Assembly (NCBI RefSeq): GCF_023156235.1
Contig: NZ_JAKZAI010000011.1
Coordinates: 62,001-126,000 of the forward strand
Length of the DNA: 64,000 nucleotides
Direction of reading: 5' to 3'
Source of the DNA: Marinobacter goseongensis
GTDB lineage: Bacteria; Pseudomonadota; Gammaproteobacteria; Pseudomonadales; Oleiphilaceae
A model generated the notes under the pieces. That model was given only the letters and a program-made list of their open reading frames with translations. It did not search any database and was not told the DNA's origin. Shown piece by piece: positions 46,141 to 54,869 of this stretch. Both the position numbers and the translations under genes were made by a program. Position 1 is the stretch's first letter, and every line of letters begins with the position of its first letter.

Positions 46141-46953
46141 ATGAGCAAACCACATCCGGTACAGGTGATTGCGGTGTCCGGCGGCAAAGGCGGCGTTGGC
46201 AAGAGCAACGTTTCGGTTAACCTCGGTATTGCCCTGGCGCAGAAGGGCCGTCGGGTCGTGCTGCTGGATGCAGATCTCGGCCTGGCGAACATTGATGTGC
46301 TGCTGGGCATCACCGCTAACCGCAACATGGCGGATGTGCTCGCCGGCGACTGCGACCTGCGGGATATTCTGGTAAACGGCCCCGGTGGCATCCGCATCGT
46401 GCCCGCCTCGTCGGGCACCCAGCGCATGACGCAGCTCAGCGCCATGGAGCACGCCGGCCTGATCAACGCGTTCAGCGAACTGGGCGACCAGATTGACGTG
46501 CTCATCGTCGATACCGCAGCCGGCATTTCCGAATCCGTGGTCAGTTTTCTGCGCGCCTCCCAGGAGCTCCTGCTGGTGGTGTGTGACGAGCCCACTTCCA
46601 TTACCGACTGCTACGCGCTGATCAAACTGATGAACCGTGATTACGGAACCAACCGGTTCCGGATTCTGGCCAATCAGGTGCGCAACGAGCAGGAAGGTCG
46701 GCATCTTTTTGAAAAACTCACCCGTGTGACCGAGCGGTTTCTCGATGTGGCACTACAATATGTAGGGATGGTGCCTTACGACGAGGCCGTCAAGAAAGCG
46801 GTGCAGAGGCAGAAAGCCGTGCTGGAAGCCTACCCGCGAGCGAAGGCATCGCTGGCCATCAAGGCGCTGGCTGAAAAAGTCGACAGCTGGCCATTGCCGT
46901 CGTCTCCCCGTGGCCATCTGGAGTTTTTCGTGGAGCGGCTCGTCGAAGTCTGA
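46141..46953 (+). CDS. fleN: Flagellar number regulator FleN (FlhG)
   Basis: A 270-residue MinD-type ATPase. The deviant Walker A KGGVGKS is at 16-22 (VSGGKGGVGKSNVSVNL), with LLDADLGLANIDVLLG and DTAAGISESVVSF following, and the C-terminal amphipathic helix is RGHLEFFVERLVEV. It restrains FleQ and so keeps flagellar number low, and it works with FlhF at the pole. Start at ATG 46141 (MSKPHPVQ) agrees with Pseudomonas FleN; a GTG at 46120 would add seven residues. Confidence 0.95.
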   Translation: MSKPHPVQVIAVSGGKGGVGKSNVSVNLGIALAQKGRRVVLLDADLGLANIDVLLGITANRNMADVLAGDCDLRDILVNGPGGIRIVPASSGTQRMTQLSAMEHAGLINAFSELGDQIDVLIVDTAAGISESVVSFLRASQELLLVVCDEPTSITDCYALIKLMNRDYGTNRFRILANQVRNEQEGRHLFEKLTRVTERFLDVALQYVGMVPYDEAVKKAVQRQKAVLEAYPRAKASLAIKALAEKVDSWPLPSSPRGHLEFFVERLVEV

Positions 46954-46983
46954 AATTGATCCTGTCACCAAGAAGCTGGATAC

Positions 46984-47730
46984 ATGGCATTGGCGAAAAA
47001 CCTGGGAATGTACCAAAAAGCCGTTGAAAGCAGCGGCTCCCGACTGGTGGAGGAACACGCCCCACTGGTCAAGAAGATCGCGTTGCACCTGATGGCTCGT
47101 TTGCCGGCATCGGTTCAACTCGACGACCTCATGCAGGCCGGCATGATCGGCCTGCTGGAAGCGGCCCAACGATACAGTTCCACCAAGGGCGCTACCTTCG
47201 AAACCTACGCCGGCATCCGCATTCGCGGGGCCATGGTGGATGAGATCCGCAAAGGCGACTGGGTTCCCCGTTCTGTTCACCGTAATGCCCGCCGGATTTC
47301 CCAGGCCATCAAGGCCGTGGAGGACCGTCGTGGTCGGGAAGCCCAGGATCAGGAAGTGGCGGAAGAGCTGGGCGTCAGCCTGCAGGAGTACCATTCCAGC
47401 CTGAGCGATGCCAACAGTGGTCGTCTTTTTAGTCTCGATGAGCTCAATGAATCCGGCGAGCTGCCGATAGAAGAAGTAGACGCCAGTGATAACCCGCTGG
47501 ACGGCATCACCTCCGATGCCTTCCGGAGGAGTCTGGCAGAGGCCATTGAGGAATTGCCGGAACGCGAAAAACTGGTACTCAGCCTGTATTACCAGGAGGA
47601 GTTGAACCTCAAGGAAATCGGTGCGGTTCTCGGGGTCAGTGAAAGTCGGGTCAGCCAGATTCACAGCCAGGCTGCCCTGCGACTGAAAGGGCGTCTGTCA
47701 GGCTGGCAGCAGGAGAGTGGCGCTCTGTAG
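46984..47730 (+). CDS. fliA: Flagellar sigma factor FliA (sigma-28)
   Basis: A 248-residue sigma-28. Region 2 has DDLMQAGMIGLLEAAQRYSS and FETYAGIRIRGAMVDEIRKG-like sequence (about 45-95), region 3 has DWVPRSVHRNARRI, and region 4 has LSLYYQEELNLKEIGAVLGV with SESRVSQIHSQAALRLK. It transcribes late flagellar and chemotaxis genes once FlgM is exported. flgM is not in the window. A sigma-28-like site is found before parA. Confidence 0.97.
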   Translation: MALAKNLGMYQKAVESSGSRLVEEHAPLVKKIALHLMARLPASVQLDDLMQAGMIGLLEAAQRYSSTKGATFETYAGIRIRGAMVDEIRKGDWVPRSVHRNARRISQAIKAVEDRRGREAQDQEVAEELGVSLQEYHSSLSDANSGRLFSLDELNESGELPIEEVDASDNPLDGITSDAFRRSLAEAIEELPEREKLVLSLYYQEELNLKEIGAVLGVSESRVSQIHSQAALRLKGRLSGWQQESGAL

Positions 47731-47855
47731 CTTTTGGTAACCGGCTGCTTTACAACCGGGCCAAACACCACACAATAAGCGGCTAATCCGCTGGCCTGCC
47801 GAAACACCGGCAGAACGATAAAATGCATTCCGGGTGTCACAAACTGGAGGTCCCT

Positions 47856-48239
47856 TTGGACAAGAACATGAAAATCCTCATTGTGGATGATTTTTCTACA
47901 ATGCGACGGATCATCAAGAATCTCCTGCGCGATCTTGGCTTTACCAACACCGACGAAGCGGACGACGGCAACACCGCGTTGCCCATGCTGCGCAGCGGTA
48001 AATACGATTTTTTGGTCACCGACTGGAATATGCCGGGTATGTCCGGGTTTGATCTGCTCAAAGCGGTCAGGGCGGACGACAACCTCAAGACCCTGCCGGT
48101 GTTGATGGTAACCGCCGAAGCGAAGCGGGATCAGATCGTGGCGGCGGCGCAGGCCGGGGTAAACGGCTATGTGGTCAAACCGTTCACGGCTGCGGTTCTC
48201 AAGGAGAAGATTGAGAAAATCTTCGAACGAATCCAGTAA
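47856..48239 (+). CDS. cheY: Chemotaxis response regulator CheY, TTG start
   Basis: A single receiver domain of 127 residues with Asp11-Asp12, phosphoacceptor Asp56 (VTDWNMPGM), Thr (VTAEAK) and Lys (VVKPF), all typical of flagellar CheY. The ribosome site CTGGAGG sits five bases before TTG 47856, giving a protein beginning MDKNMKIL; the in-frame ATG at 47868 is 17 bases from it, too far for normal initiation. CheY-P binds FliM to reverse the motor and is dephosphorylated by CheZ, the next gene. The 125-base leader after fliA shows small hairpins but no clear promoter. Confidence 0.95.
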   Translation: MDKNMKILIVDDFSTMRRIIKNLLRDLGFTNTDEADDGNTALPMLRSGKYDFLVTDWNMPGMSGFDLLKAVRADDNLKTLPVLMVTAEAKRDQIVAAAQAGVNGYVVKPFTAAVLKEKIEKIFERIQ

Positions 48240-48260
48240 CCAGAGGTCGGATGGGCTCTC

Positions 48261-49046
48261 ATGAGCGATAGCAAAAAGAATCCGCAGGACCTCGACCCGG
48301 AGGTAACTGAAAAGCTCCGCGAGCAGGCCAACGCCCTGGCGGAACAGGTGAACGCCGGTAATTATGCCGGTGCCATGACCCTGATCAATGACCTCAGCGA
48401 GGTTCGGGATCAGAGTCTGTATCGGGAGGTGGGGCGACTGACGCGCAGCCTCCACGAGGCCATTCGTAATTTCCAGATTGACCCTCGTAACGCCGAGCAG
48501 CAGGAAGCGCTGTCGAAAATGACCGACGCATCCGACCGCCTGGAATACGTGGTCAAAATGACCGGCCAGGCCGCCAACCGCACCATGGACCTGGTGGAAG
48601 ACGCTATGCCAAAGGCGCACGCCATGCGAGATGAAGCGGCCCGTCTGCGGGATGAATGGCAACGCTTGCGGCGGCGGGAGATGCAGCCGGCGGAGTTCCG
48701 CGATCTGTATGGCCGGATAGACACCTTTTTCATCACCCTGAACCGGGATGCCGACACGATTTACGGCAATCTGTCCGAAATTCTGCTGGCCCAAGATTTC
48801 CAGGATCTCACCGGACAGGTGATCCAGAAAGTCACTGCCCTGGTCAAGGAAGTGGAAGAACACCTGTTGAGCCTGGTGGTCATGGCCAGCCATGTGGACC
48901 AGCTGACGGGCACGGTGCACGAGATCGAGTCAAAGGAAGTATCGGCAGAGCAGGGCGTTGGCCCGCAGATGAAAGCCGAGGAACGCGAAGATGTGGTATC
49001 GGGTCAGGATGATGTTGATGACCTACTGTCCAGTCTCGGATTCTGA
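48261..49046 (+). CDS. cheZ: CheY-P phosphatase CheZ
   Basis: A 261-residue helical protein. The active segment is LAQDFQDLTGQVIQKV with the catalytic Gln (Gln181 or nearby) and Asp. The C-terminal CheY-docking peptide is QDDVDDLLSSLGF, closely similar to that of E. coli CheZ. It removes phosphate from CheY-P. The docking peptide resembles the FliM N terminus and the CheA linker motifs in the same window. It lies between cheY and cheA in the usual order. Confidence 0.95.
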   Translation: MSDSKKNPQDLDPEVTEKLREQANALAEQVNAGNYAGAMTLINDLSEVRDQSLYREVGRLTRSLHEAIRNFQIDPRNAEQQEALSKMTDASDRLEYVVKMTGQAANRTMDLVEDAMPKAHAMRDEAARLRDEWQRLRRREMQPAEFRDLYGRIDTFFITLNRDADTIYGNLSEILLAQDFQDLTGQVIQKVTALVKEVEEHLLSLVVMASHVDQLTGTVHEIESKEVSAEQGVGPQMKAEEREDVVSGQDDVDDLLSSLGF

Positions 49047-49062
49047 ATCAAGAGGGTAACCC

Positions 49063-51123
49063 ATGGCGTTTGATGCCGATGAAGAGATCCTGCAGGACTT
49101 CCTGGTTGAAGCTGGCGAGATACTCGAGAAACTGTCCGAGCAGTTGGTCGATCTGGAGCAGAATCCCGACGACAGCGATCTCCTCAACGCCATCTTCCGC
49201 GGTTTCCACACCGTAAAGGGCGGTGCCGGGTTCCTCCAGCTGGACGCCCTGGTCAATTGCTGCCACTCCGCAGAAAACGTGTTCGATATTCTCCGCAACC
49301 ACAAGCGTAAAGTGGATTCGGAACTGATGGACGTAGTGCTGGAAGCGCTGGACAACGTTAACGCTATGTTCGAGCAGGTCCGCAATCATGAGGAGCTGAC
49401 CCCGGCCCCGACGGCTCTGATAGCCCGACTGGACGCCTTTGCTGAACCGGCGACCACCGCTGCCGCCGCGCCAGCCGCTGCTGAGCCGGCAGGCGACGAC
49501 CACGGCGACATCACCGATGACGAGTTCGAACAGCTGCTGGACGCGTTGAGCGATGATCCTGCCCAGGCCTCGCCGGATCAGGCAGCCGCCGCCGAGGCCG
49601 GACCGGCTTCGGATGGCGGTGACCACGGCAGCAACGGTGGCGACGACATCACCGACGACGAATTCGAGGCTTTACTGGACCAGCTCCACGGCAAAGGGCA
49701 GTTCGCCGGCGCGCCGGCGGATGAAGAAGTACCTGCGCCGGCAGCGGCGGCCAGTGGCGATGATCTGATTTCCGACGACGAGTTCGAGAACCTGCTGGAT
49801 CAGCTTCACGGCAAGGGTGGAAGTCCGACCGCGGATGCAGCGGACAAATCTGCCGGCGCTGCTGCCGCGGCGCCCGCCGAGGCCAGCAAACCGCCGCCTG
49901 CGCCCGCCCGGGCCGAGGTCAAGGCTCCGGCTGCCACGCCCGCCAAGGATAACGCACCGGTGGCTGAAACCACCGTGCGGGTCGACACCAAGCGTCTCGA
50001 CGACATCATGAATATGGTGGGCGAGCTGGTGCTGGTGCGTAATCGCCTTCAGCGCCTCGGTGCCGAGAGCGAAGACGAGCATATGCACAAGGCGGTCTCC
50101 AATCTCGATGTGGTCACCACCGACCTGCAAGCGGCCGTGATGCAGACCCGCATGCAGCCCATCAAGAAAGTCTTCGGTCGTTTCCCACGGGTGGTGCGGG
50201 ATCTGGCCCGCAGCCTCAAAAAAGAAGTGAACCTGGTGATGCACGGCGAGGAGACCGATCTCGACAAGAACCTGGTTGAGGCCCTGTCGGACCCGCTGGT
50301 TCACCTGGTCCGCAACTCCGTGGACCACGGCATTGAAGCGCCCGACGTCCGCGAGAAGGCCGGCAAGCCCCGGGTCGGCACTGTCACGCTGAACGCGGAG
50401 CAGGAGGGTGACCATATTCTGTTGTCCATTGAGGACGACGGTGCTGGCATGAACCCGGATGTGCTGCGTCGAAAGGCCGTGGAAAAGGGGCTTTACGATC
50501 AGGATGCGGCAGATCGGCTGACCAACACCGAATGCTATAACCTGATTTTTGCCGCCGGCTTTTCCACCAAGGATCAGATTTCGGATGTGTCCGGCCGCGG
50601 TGTCGGCATGGACGTGGTCAAGACCAAGATCAGCCAGCTGAACGGCCAGCTCGGCGTGGAGTCGGAACTTGGCAAAGGCTCACGCATCGTGATCAAGGTG
50701 CCCCTGACGCTTGCGATCATGCCCACGTTGATGATCAACCTGGGGGATCAGTCTTTTGCCCTGCCGCTGGTGAATGTGGTGGAGATTTTCCACCTGAATC
50801 TGAGTAAGACCAACGTGGTGGACGGCCGTGAGTGTATTGTGGTCCGTGACAAGGTGTTCCCGCTGTTTCATATCAAGCGCTGGCTGGTGAAAGGCGCGCG
50901 GGCACAACAGGAGCCAGAAAACGCCCATGTGGTGATTGTAGCCATGGGAACACGGCAGGTCGGGTTCGTGGTGGACCAGCTGGTGGGTCAGGAAGAGGTG
51001 GTGATCAAACCTCTGGGCCGGGCCCTGCAGGGCACGCCGGGCATGTCTGGTGCCACCATTACCGGCGATGGTCGCATTGCCCTGATTATTGATGTTCCCA
51101 GCCTGCTGCAGCACTACGGTTGA
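49063..51123 (+). CDS. cheA: Chemotaxis histidine kinase CheA with repeated acidic docking motifs
   Basis: A 686-residue CheA. P1 HPt domain has His49 in FHTVKGGAGF. Residues 127-300 are Ala/Pro-rich linker, in which DITDDEFEQLLDAL (149-162), DITDDEFEALLDQLHGKG (195-212) and DLISDDEFENLLDQLHGKG (234-252) form three related motifs. A folded P2 domain is not apparent. Dimerisation (LDDIMNMVGELVLVRNRL), ATPase (VRNSVDHGIE, DDGAGM, GRGVGMDVV) and the CheW-like P5 domain follow. It phosphorylates CheY and CheB under receptor control. The motifs look like CheY-binding peptides (see findings). Confidence 0.96.
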   Translation: MAFDADEEILQDFLVEAGEILEKLSEQLVDLEQNPDDSDLLNAIFRGFHTVKGGAGFLQLDALVNCCHSAENVFDILRNHKRKVDSELMDVVLEALDNVNAMFEQVRNHEELTPAPTALIARLDAFAEPATTAAAAPAAAEPAGDDHGDITDDEFEQLLDALSDDPAQASPDQAAAAEAGPASDGGDHGSNGGDDITDDEFEALLDQLHGKGQFAGAPADEEVPAPAAAASGDDLISDDEFENLLDQLHGKGGSPTADAADKSAGAAAAAPAEASKPPPAPARAEVKAPAATPAKDNAPVAETTVRVDTKRLDDIMNMVGELVLVRNRLQRLGAESEDEHMHKAVSNLDVVTTDLQAAVMQTRMQPIKKVFGRFPRVVRDLARSLKKEVNLVMHGEETDLDKNLVEALSDPLVHLVRNSVDHGIEAPDVREKAGKPRVGTVTLNAEQEGDHILLSIEDDGAGMNPDVLRRKAVEKGLYDQDAADRLTNTECYNLIFAAGFSTKDQISDVSGRGVGMDVVKTKISQLNGQLGVESELGKGSRIVIKVPLTLAIMPTLMINLGDQSFALPLVNVVEIFHLNLSKTNVVDGRECIVVRDKVFPLFHIKRWLVKGARAQQEPENAHVVIVAMGTRQVGFVVDQLVGQEEVVIKPLGRALQGTPGMSGATITGDGRIALIIDVPSLLQHYG
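49507..49818 (+). repeat. Triplicated motif in the cheA linker
   Basis: Three coding repeats for (D)(I/L)(T/S)DDEFExLLDxL at 49507-49548, 49645-49698 and 49762-49818. The last two share the extension HGKG and are most alike in DNA, which suggests duplication. Confidence 0.8.
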
Positions 51124-51157
51124 GGCGCAGGGAGTGGACAAGGTTTAGGAGAAATGG

Positions 51158-52306
51158 ATGACAGTTTCTGTCCTGGTTGTTGATGACTCAGGATTTTTCC
51201 GCAAGCGCCTGACGGAAATCCTGACCGCATCCGGTCAGATCAAGGTGGTGGGGGTAGCCACCAACGGCCGCGAAGGTGTGGAACTGGCAGAGAAGCTGCG
51301 CCCTGACGTCATCACCATGGACTATGAGATGCCGATTCTGGACGGCATTTCGGCGGTGCGGGAGATCATGAAAAAGCACCCGGCGCCGGTGCTGATGTTC
51401 TCCTCACTGACTCATGAGGGTGCCCGGGTCACACTGGACGCCCTTGAGGCCGGGGCGGTTGATTTCCTGCCCAAGAATTTTGAGGACATCGCCCGGGATT
51501 CCAGCCAGTTGCAGAGAATCCTCATTGACCGGGTGCTGGATGTGGCCGGCAGCCGGCCCGGCGGCAAAGCCTCGCCCTTGCCCAGGCCGGCGCCGGCTCC
51601 CGCTCCCGCTCCCGCTACGCGAGAAACTCCGGCTAACCGTGCCCGCACTGAGCGCTCTGCGTCGACAACCCGGGTGCCTCCTCCGGCGCCGCAGCCGCAG
51701 ACTGCGCAACGGCCGCCCCGGCGCGGGCCAGCGCGGCACTTCGCGGTCGTGGCGATCGGTACCTCCACGGGTGGCCCGGTGGCGCTGCAGCGGGTGCTGA
51801 CGGCGTTGCCCGGGAATTTCCCTGCCCCCATCGTGCTGGTGCAACACATGCCCGCCAGTTTCACGCCGGCGTTTGCCGAACGTCTCAATAAACTGTGTCA
51901 GATCGAGGTCCGCCAGGCGGAAGACGGCGACATCCTGCGCCCGGGGCTGGCGCTGCTTGCCCCCGGCGGTAAACAGATGATGATCGAGAACCGCAACGGC
52001 CAGGCGCGGGTGCGTATCCTGCCCGGAGACGACCGCCTTAATTACAAGCCCTGCGTGGATGTGACCTTCGGATCCCTGGCCCGGAGCTTCCCCGGCAAGA
52101 CCCTCGGGGTCATCCTCACCGGCATGGGAGCCGATGGCAAGGAAGGTTGTCGGTTGATGAAGCAGAGCGGCTCGCTGATCTGGTCCCAGGATGAAAAAAC
52201 CTCGGTAATCTACGGCATGCCCATGGCCGTCGCCAAGGCCGGCCTGAGCGACGAGGTGCTTCCGCTCAACGACATCGGCCCGCGGCTGATAGAGGGGGTG
52301 AGCTGA
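51158..52306 (+). CDS. cheB: Chemotaxis methylesterase CheB
   Basis: A 382-residue CheB. Receiver domain with Asp55 (ITMDYEMP), a Pro/Ala/Arg-rich linker (about 135-190, with PAPAPAPAPA), then the esterase domain with Ser203 (GTSTGG), His230 (VQHMPASFTPAF) and Asp326 (GMGADGKEG). It demethylates or deamidates receptors for adaptation. No cheR is in the window. The linker is longer than in E. coli. The stop overlaps motC by one base. Confidence 0.95.
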   Translation: MTVSVLVVDDSGFFRKRLTEILTASGQIKVVGVATNGREGVELAEKLRPDVITMDYEMPILDGISAVREIMKKHPAPVLMFSSLTHEGARVTLDALEAGAVDFLPKNFEDIARDSSQLQRILIDRVLDVAGSRPGGKASPLPRPAPAPAPAPATRETPANRARTERSASTTRVPPPAPQPQTAQRPPRRGPARHFAVVAIGTSTGGPVALQRVLTALPGNFPAPIVLVQHMPASFTPAFAERLNKLCQIEVRQAEDGDILRPGLALLAPGGKQMMIENRNGQARVRILPGDDRLNYKPCVDVTFGSLARSFPGKTLGVILTGMGADGKEGCRLMKQSGSLIWSQDEKTSVIYGMPMAVAKAGLSDEVLPLNDIGPRLIEGVS

Positions 52307-53046
52307 TGGATATTCTCAGCCTGCTCGGCATCATTCTGGCTTTCGCGGCCATTCTGGGCGGCAATCTGCTCGAGGGCGGAGCCATCAGTTCCCTGTTCAA
52401 CGGCCCGGCGGCGCTGATCGTTATCGGCGGCACCCTGGCGGCCACCATCCTGCAAACGTCCTGGCCCCTGCTGAAACGCGCCTTTGTTCAGGTGCGCTGG
52501 GTGTTTGTGCCGCCCTACGTCAGTCTCGAAGATGGCATTGGCAAGGTGATCGACTGGAGCGTGAAGGCCCGTAAACAGGGCCTTCTGGGTCTTGAAGGGC
52601 TGGCGGAAAAAGAGCCGGAACGCTTCGCCCGCAAGGGGTTGCAGTTACTGGTGGATGGTGCTGAAACCGAAACCATCCGCAGCATCATGGAAGTGGATCT
52701 GGATTGCCGCGAGCAGCGGGATCTGGAGTCTGCCAAAGTGTTTGAGGCCATGGGCGGCTACTCGCCCACCATTGGCATCATTGGCGCGGTGATGGGCCTG
52801 ATTCAGGTCATGACCAACCTTGAGGATCCCCAGTCCCTGGGCAGCGGTATCGCGACCGCCTTTGTGGCGACCATTTACGGGGTGGCGCTGGCCAACCTGC
52901 TGTTCTTTCCGGTGGCGAACAAGATGCGTGGCATAGTCCGTGAGCGCACTCGTTACGAAGACATGATGATCGACGGCATCATTGCCATCGCCGAGGGTGA
53001 AAACCCCAAATCCATAGAGCTGCGTTTGCGGGGTTTCCTGCAGTGA
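52306..53046 (+). CDS. motC: Flagellar stator protein MotC (MotA family)
   Basis: A 246-residue MotA/TolQ/ExbB-type membrane protein with four helices: about 2-22, 27-48, 150-170 and 185-205. Conserved segments are GGTLAATILQ and MGGYSPTIGIIGAVMGLIQV with the pore-lining residues. With MotD it forms the stator that uses ion flow to turn the rotor. This pair lies in the che cluster as in P. aeruginosa motCD, where a second pair, motAB, exists elsewhere. Confidence 0.93.
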   Translation: MDILSLLGIILAFAAILGGNLLEGGAISSLFNGPAALIVIGGTLAATILQTSWPLLKRAFVQVRWVFVPPYVSLEDGIGKVIDWSVKARKQGLLGLEGLAEKEPERFARKGLQLLVDGAETETIRSIMEVDLDCREQRDLESAKVFEAMGGYSPTIGIIGAVMGLIQVMTNLEDPQSLGSGIATAFVATIYGVALANLLFFPVANKMRGIVRERTRYEDMMIDGIIAIAEGENPKSIELRLRGFLQ

Positions 53047-53061
53047 GGGTGGGGTAACCGT

Positions 53062-53844
53062 ATGCGGCGACGCAGGCAGACCGAGGAAGATCTCCACAAC
53101 AAAGAGCGTTGGCTGATCTCTTACGCCGATTTCATCACCCTGTTGTTCGCGTTTTTTGTGGTGATGTATTCGGTATCGTCGGTGAACGAAGGCAAGTACA
53201 AGGTACTCTCCGAGACCCTGACCGGTGTGTTCAATGTGCCCCAGCGCTCCTTCGAGCCCATTGCCGTGGGCAACCAGCCGCGTCAGGGAGACGCCGCTTC
53301 CGCCGATGACGTGATCATTCCGGAAGTCACCGAAGCACCGCGCAATCCGGACGTCAGTGAGGAGGGCAGAACCGAGGCCCTGCGGGCCATGGCCGATCAG
53401 CTGGCGCTGGAGTTTGACGAACTGATCACCCAGGGCGTTGTGACGCTGGAGACCAATGAGCGCTGGCTGGAGCTCAACCTGCCCGACAGCCTGCTGTTCA
53501 GCAGTGGCGCTGCCGAACCCCATTACGATGGCTTTGACGTGGTGGCGAAGATCGCCGGGGTGCTGCGCAATCGTGACAACGCAGTCAAGGTGGAGGGATT
53601 CACCGACAACCGCCCAATCCGCACCAATGCGTTTCCCTCCAACTGGGAACTGTCGACGGCCCGTGCTGCCGCGGTGGTGCGTATCCTGACCATGGAAGGC
53701 GTCGAGGCGGAGCGGCTGGCGGCCGTCGGTTACGGCCAGCATCAACCGGTTGCCCGTAACGATACCGAAGAAGGCCGGCGCCGCAACCGGCGTGTGGTGC
53801 TGATGATCTCCCGCGATGCCAGCGTCCGCGGCGCCATGCGCTGA
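53062..53844 (+). CDS. motD: Flagellar stator protein MotD (MotB family)
   Basis: A 260-residue MotB-type protein. A short basic N terminus, one membrane helix (about 17-37) with the proton-carrying Asp23 (YADFITLLFAFFVVMYS), a plug and linker, and a C-terminal OmpA-type peptidoglycan-binding domain with VEGFTDNRPIRTNAFPSNWE and RNRRVVLMIS. It anchors the stator to the cell wall. The DFI context fits a proton motor. Confidence 0.94.
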   Translation: MRRRRQTEEDLHNKERWLISYADFITLLFAFFVVMYSVSSVNEGKYKVLSETLTGVFNVPQRSFEPIAVGNQPRQGDAASADDVIIPEVTEAPRNPDVSEEGRTEALRAMADQLALEFDELITQGVVTLETNERWLELNLPDSLLFSSGAAEPHYDGFDVVAKIAGVLRNRDNAVKVEGFTDNRPIRTNAFPSNWELSTARAAAVVRILTMEGVEAERLAAVGYGQHQPVARNDTEEGRRRNRRVVLMISRDASVRGAMR

Positions 53845-53957
53845 ACGGCCGGACCTCGTCTGACAGTTTTTGCCGCAAGCACGTCAGCGTCACGGTGGCA
53901 GATGCGTACAGGAAGGTTGGCACAGTTTCTGTATTTACTCCCCCGGATAATTCGTTT

Positions 53958-53973
53958 CGGCAAAACCTTGCCG
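53958..53973 (+). other. Hairpin after motD
   Basis: CGGCAA and TTGCCG pair perfectly around AACC. It lies 114 bases past motD and eight bases before the sigma-28-like site. No T-run follows, so termination is doubtful. Confidence 0.35.
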
Positions 53974-53980
53974 GAGTTGT

Positions 53981-54007
53981 TCAAGTTGTCCCTTGTATGG
54001 CCGATAC
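53981..54007 (+). promoter_or_regulatory. Sigma-28 (FliA) promoter of parA-parP-cheW
   Basis: TCAAGTTG, 11 bases, GCCGATAC: six of eight and seven of eight matches to TAAAGTTT-N11-GCCGATAA. It is 65 bases before the parA GTG and would place the polar-localisation genes in the late flagellar class. Confidence 0.72.
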
Positions 54008-54071
54008 TTTGAGGTAGGGCCGGGGCTTTGTGTGTCAGCATGACCGGGAAAGGTTGAGTGGAGAGCGTAAC

Positions 54072-54869
54072 GTGCGAATCTGGGCGGTAGCCAATCAGAA
54101 AGGCGGTGTCGGAAAAACCACTTCGGTGGTGGCGCTGGCCGGGTTGCTGGCCGGGCGAGGAAAGCGTGTGCTGGTGGTGGATCTGGACCCCCATGGCTCA
54201 CTGACCAGCTGGTTCGGATACGACCCTGACACCCTCGCCCATAGTGTGTTCGATCTGTTTCAACATCAGGGCAAAGTGCCCGAAGGCCTGCCGGCCCAGC
54301 TGGTCACCGAAACCAGTTGCTCAGGAGTCTCGTTGCTGCCAGCCAGCACTGCGCTGGCAACATTGGAGCGGCGGATGGTCGGCGTTGAGGGTATGGGGCT
54401 GATTATCTCCCGGGCGCTGGCCCAGCTGTGGGACGATTTCGACTACGTGATCCTCGATAACACCCCGTCACTGGGGGTGTTGATGGTGAACGCCCTGGCC
54501 GCCGCGCAGTATCTGGTCATTCCGGTGCAAACGGAATTTCTGGCGATCAAGGGCCTGGAGCGTATGCTGCATACCCTTCAAATGGTGATGCGCTCTCAGA
54601 AGAACGAGCTGGCCTACACCATTGTGCCCACCATGTTTGACCGCCGCACCCAGGCTTCCGTCAAGAGCCTGAACCTGCTTCGCAAGACCTACCCGGACAC
54701 CCTGTGGCGATTCGCCATCCCGGTTGACACCAAATTCCGCGATGCCAGCCAGGCCGGTGTGGTGCCGTCGTCGCTAGACGCCGGTACCCATGGCGTGCGG
54801 GCTTACAGTCACCTGTTGGATGATCTGCTGGCGACAACCGGAGCTGGGCGGGAGCATAAACATGGCTGA
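54072..54869 (+). CDS. ParA-family ATPase that positions chemotaxis proteins (ParC-like)
   Basis: A 265-residue ParA/Soj-type ATPase: Walker A KGGVGKTT (10-17), VVDLDPHGSLT and VILDNTPSLGVLMVNAL. Translation starts at GTG 54072 after GGAGAG; upstream ATG 54030 lies on the promoter side and adds no family sequence. In Vibrio (ParC) and Pseudomonas the same gene, next to a CheW-like partner, keeps chemosensory arrays at the pole. Position in the che operon and the overlap with the parP-like gene support this role over plasmid-type partitioning. Confidence 0.88.
   Translation: MRIWAVANQKGGVGKTTSVVALAGLLAGRGKRVLVVDLDPHGSLTSWFGYDPDTLAHSVFDLFQHQGKVPEGLPAQLVTETSCSGVSLLPASTALATLERRMVGVEGMGLIISRALAQLWDDFDYVILDNTPSLGVLMVNALAAAQYLVIPVQTEFLAIKGLERMLHTLQMVMRSQKNELAYTIVPTMFDRRTQASVKSLNLLRKTYPDTLWRFAIPVDTKFRDASQAGVVPSSLDAGTHGVRAYSHLLDDLLATTGAGREHKHG

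Noticed and set aside
47800..47835. AACGATAA before cheY as a FliA -10 box
   Set aside because: Only six of eight matches and no -35 at the right distance.
51590..51625. Short tandem repeat of GCTCCC units in cheB
   Set aside because: It is the coding sequence of a Pro-Ala linker and keeps frame; low-complexity, not a mobile or regulatory repeat.
53917..53932. TTGGCACAGTTTCTGT as a sigma-54 promoter before parA
   Set aside because: The -24 half is excellent but the -12 has GT in place of the essential GC, and it is about 140 bases from the gene. The sigma-28 site is better placed.
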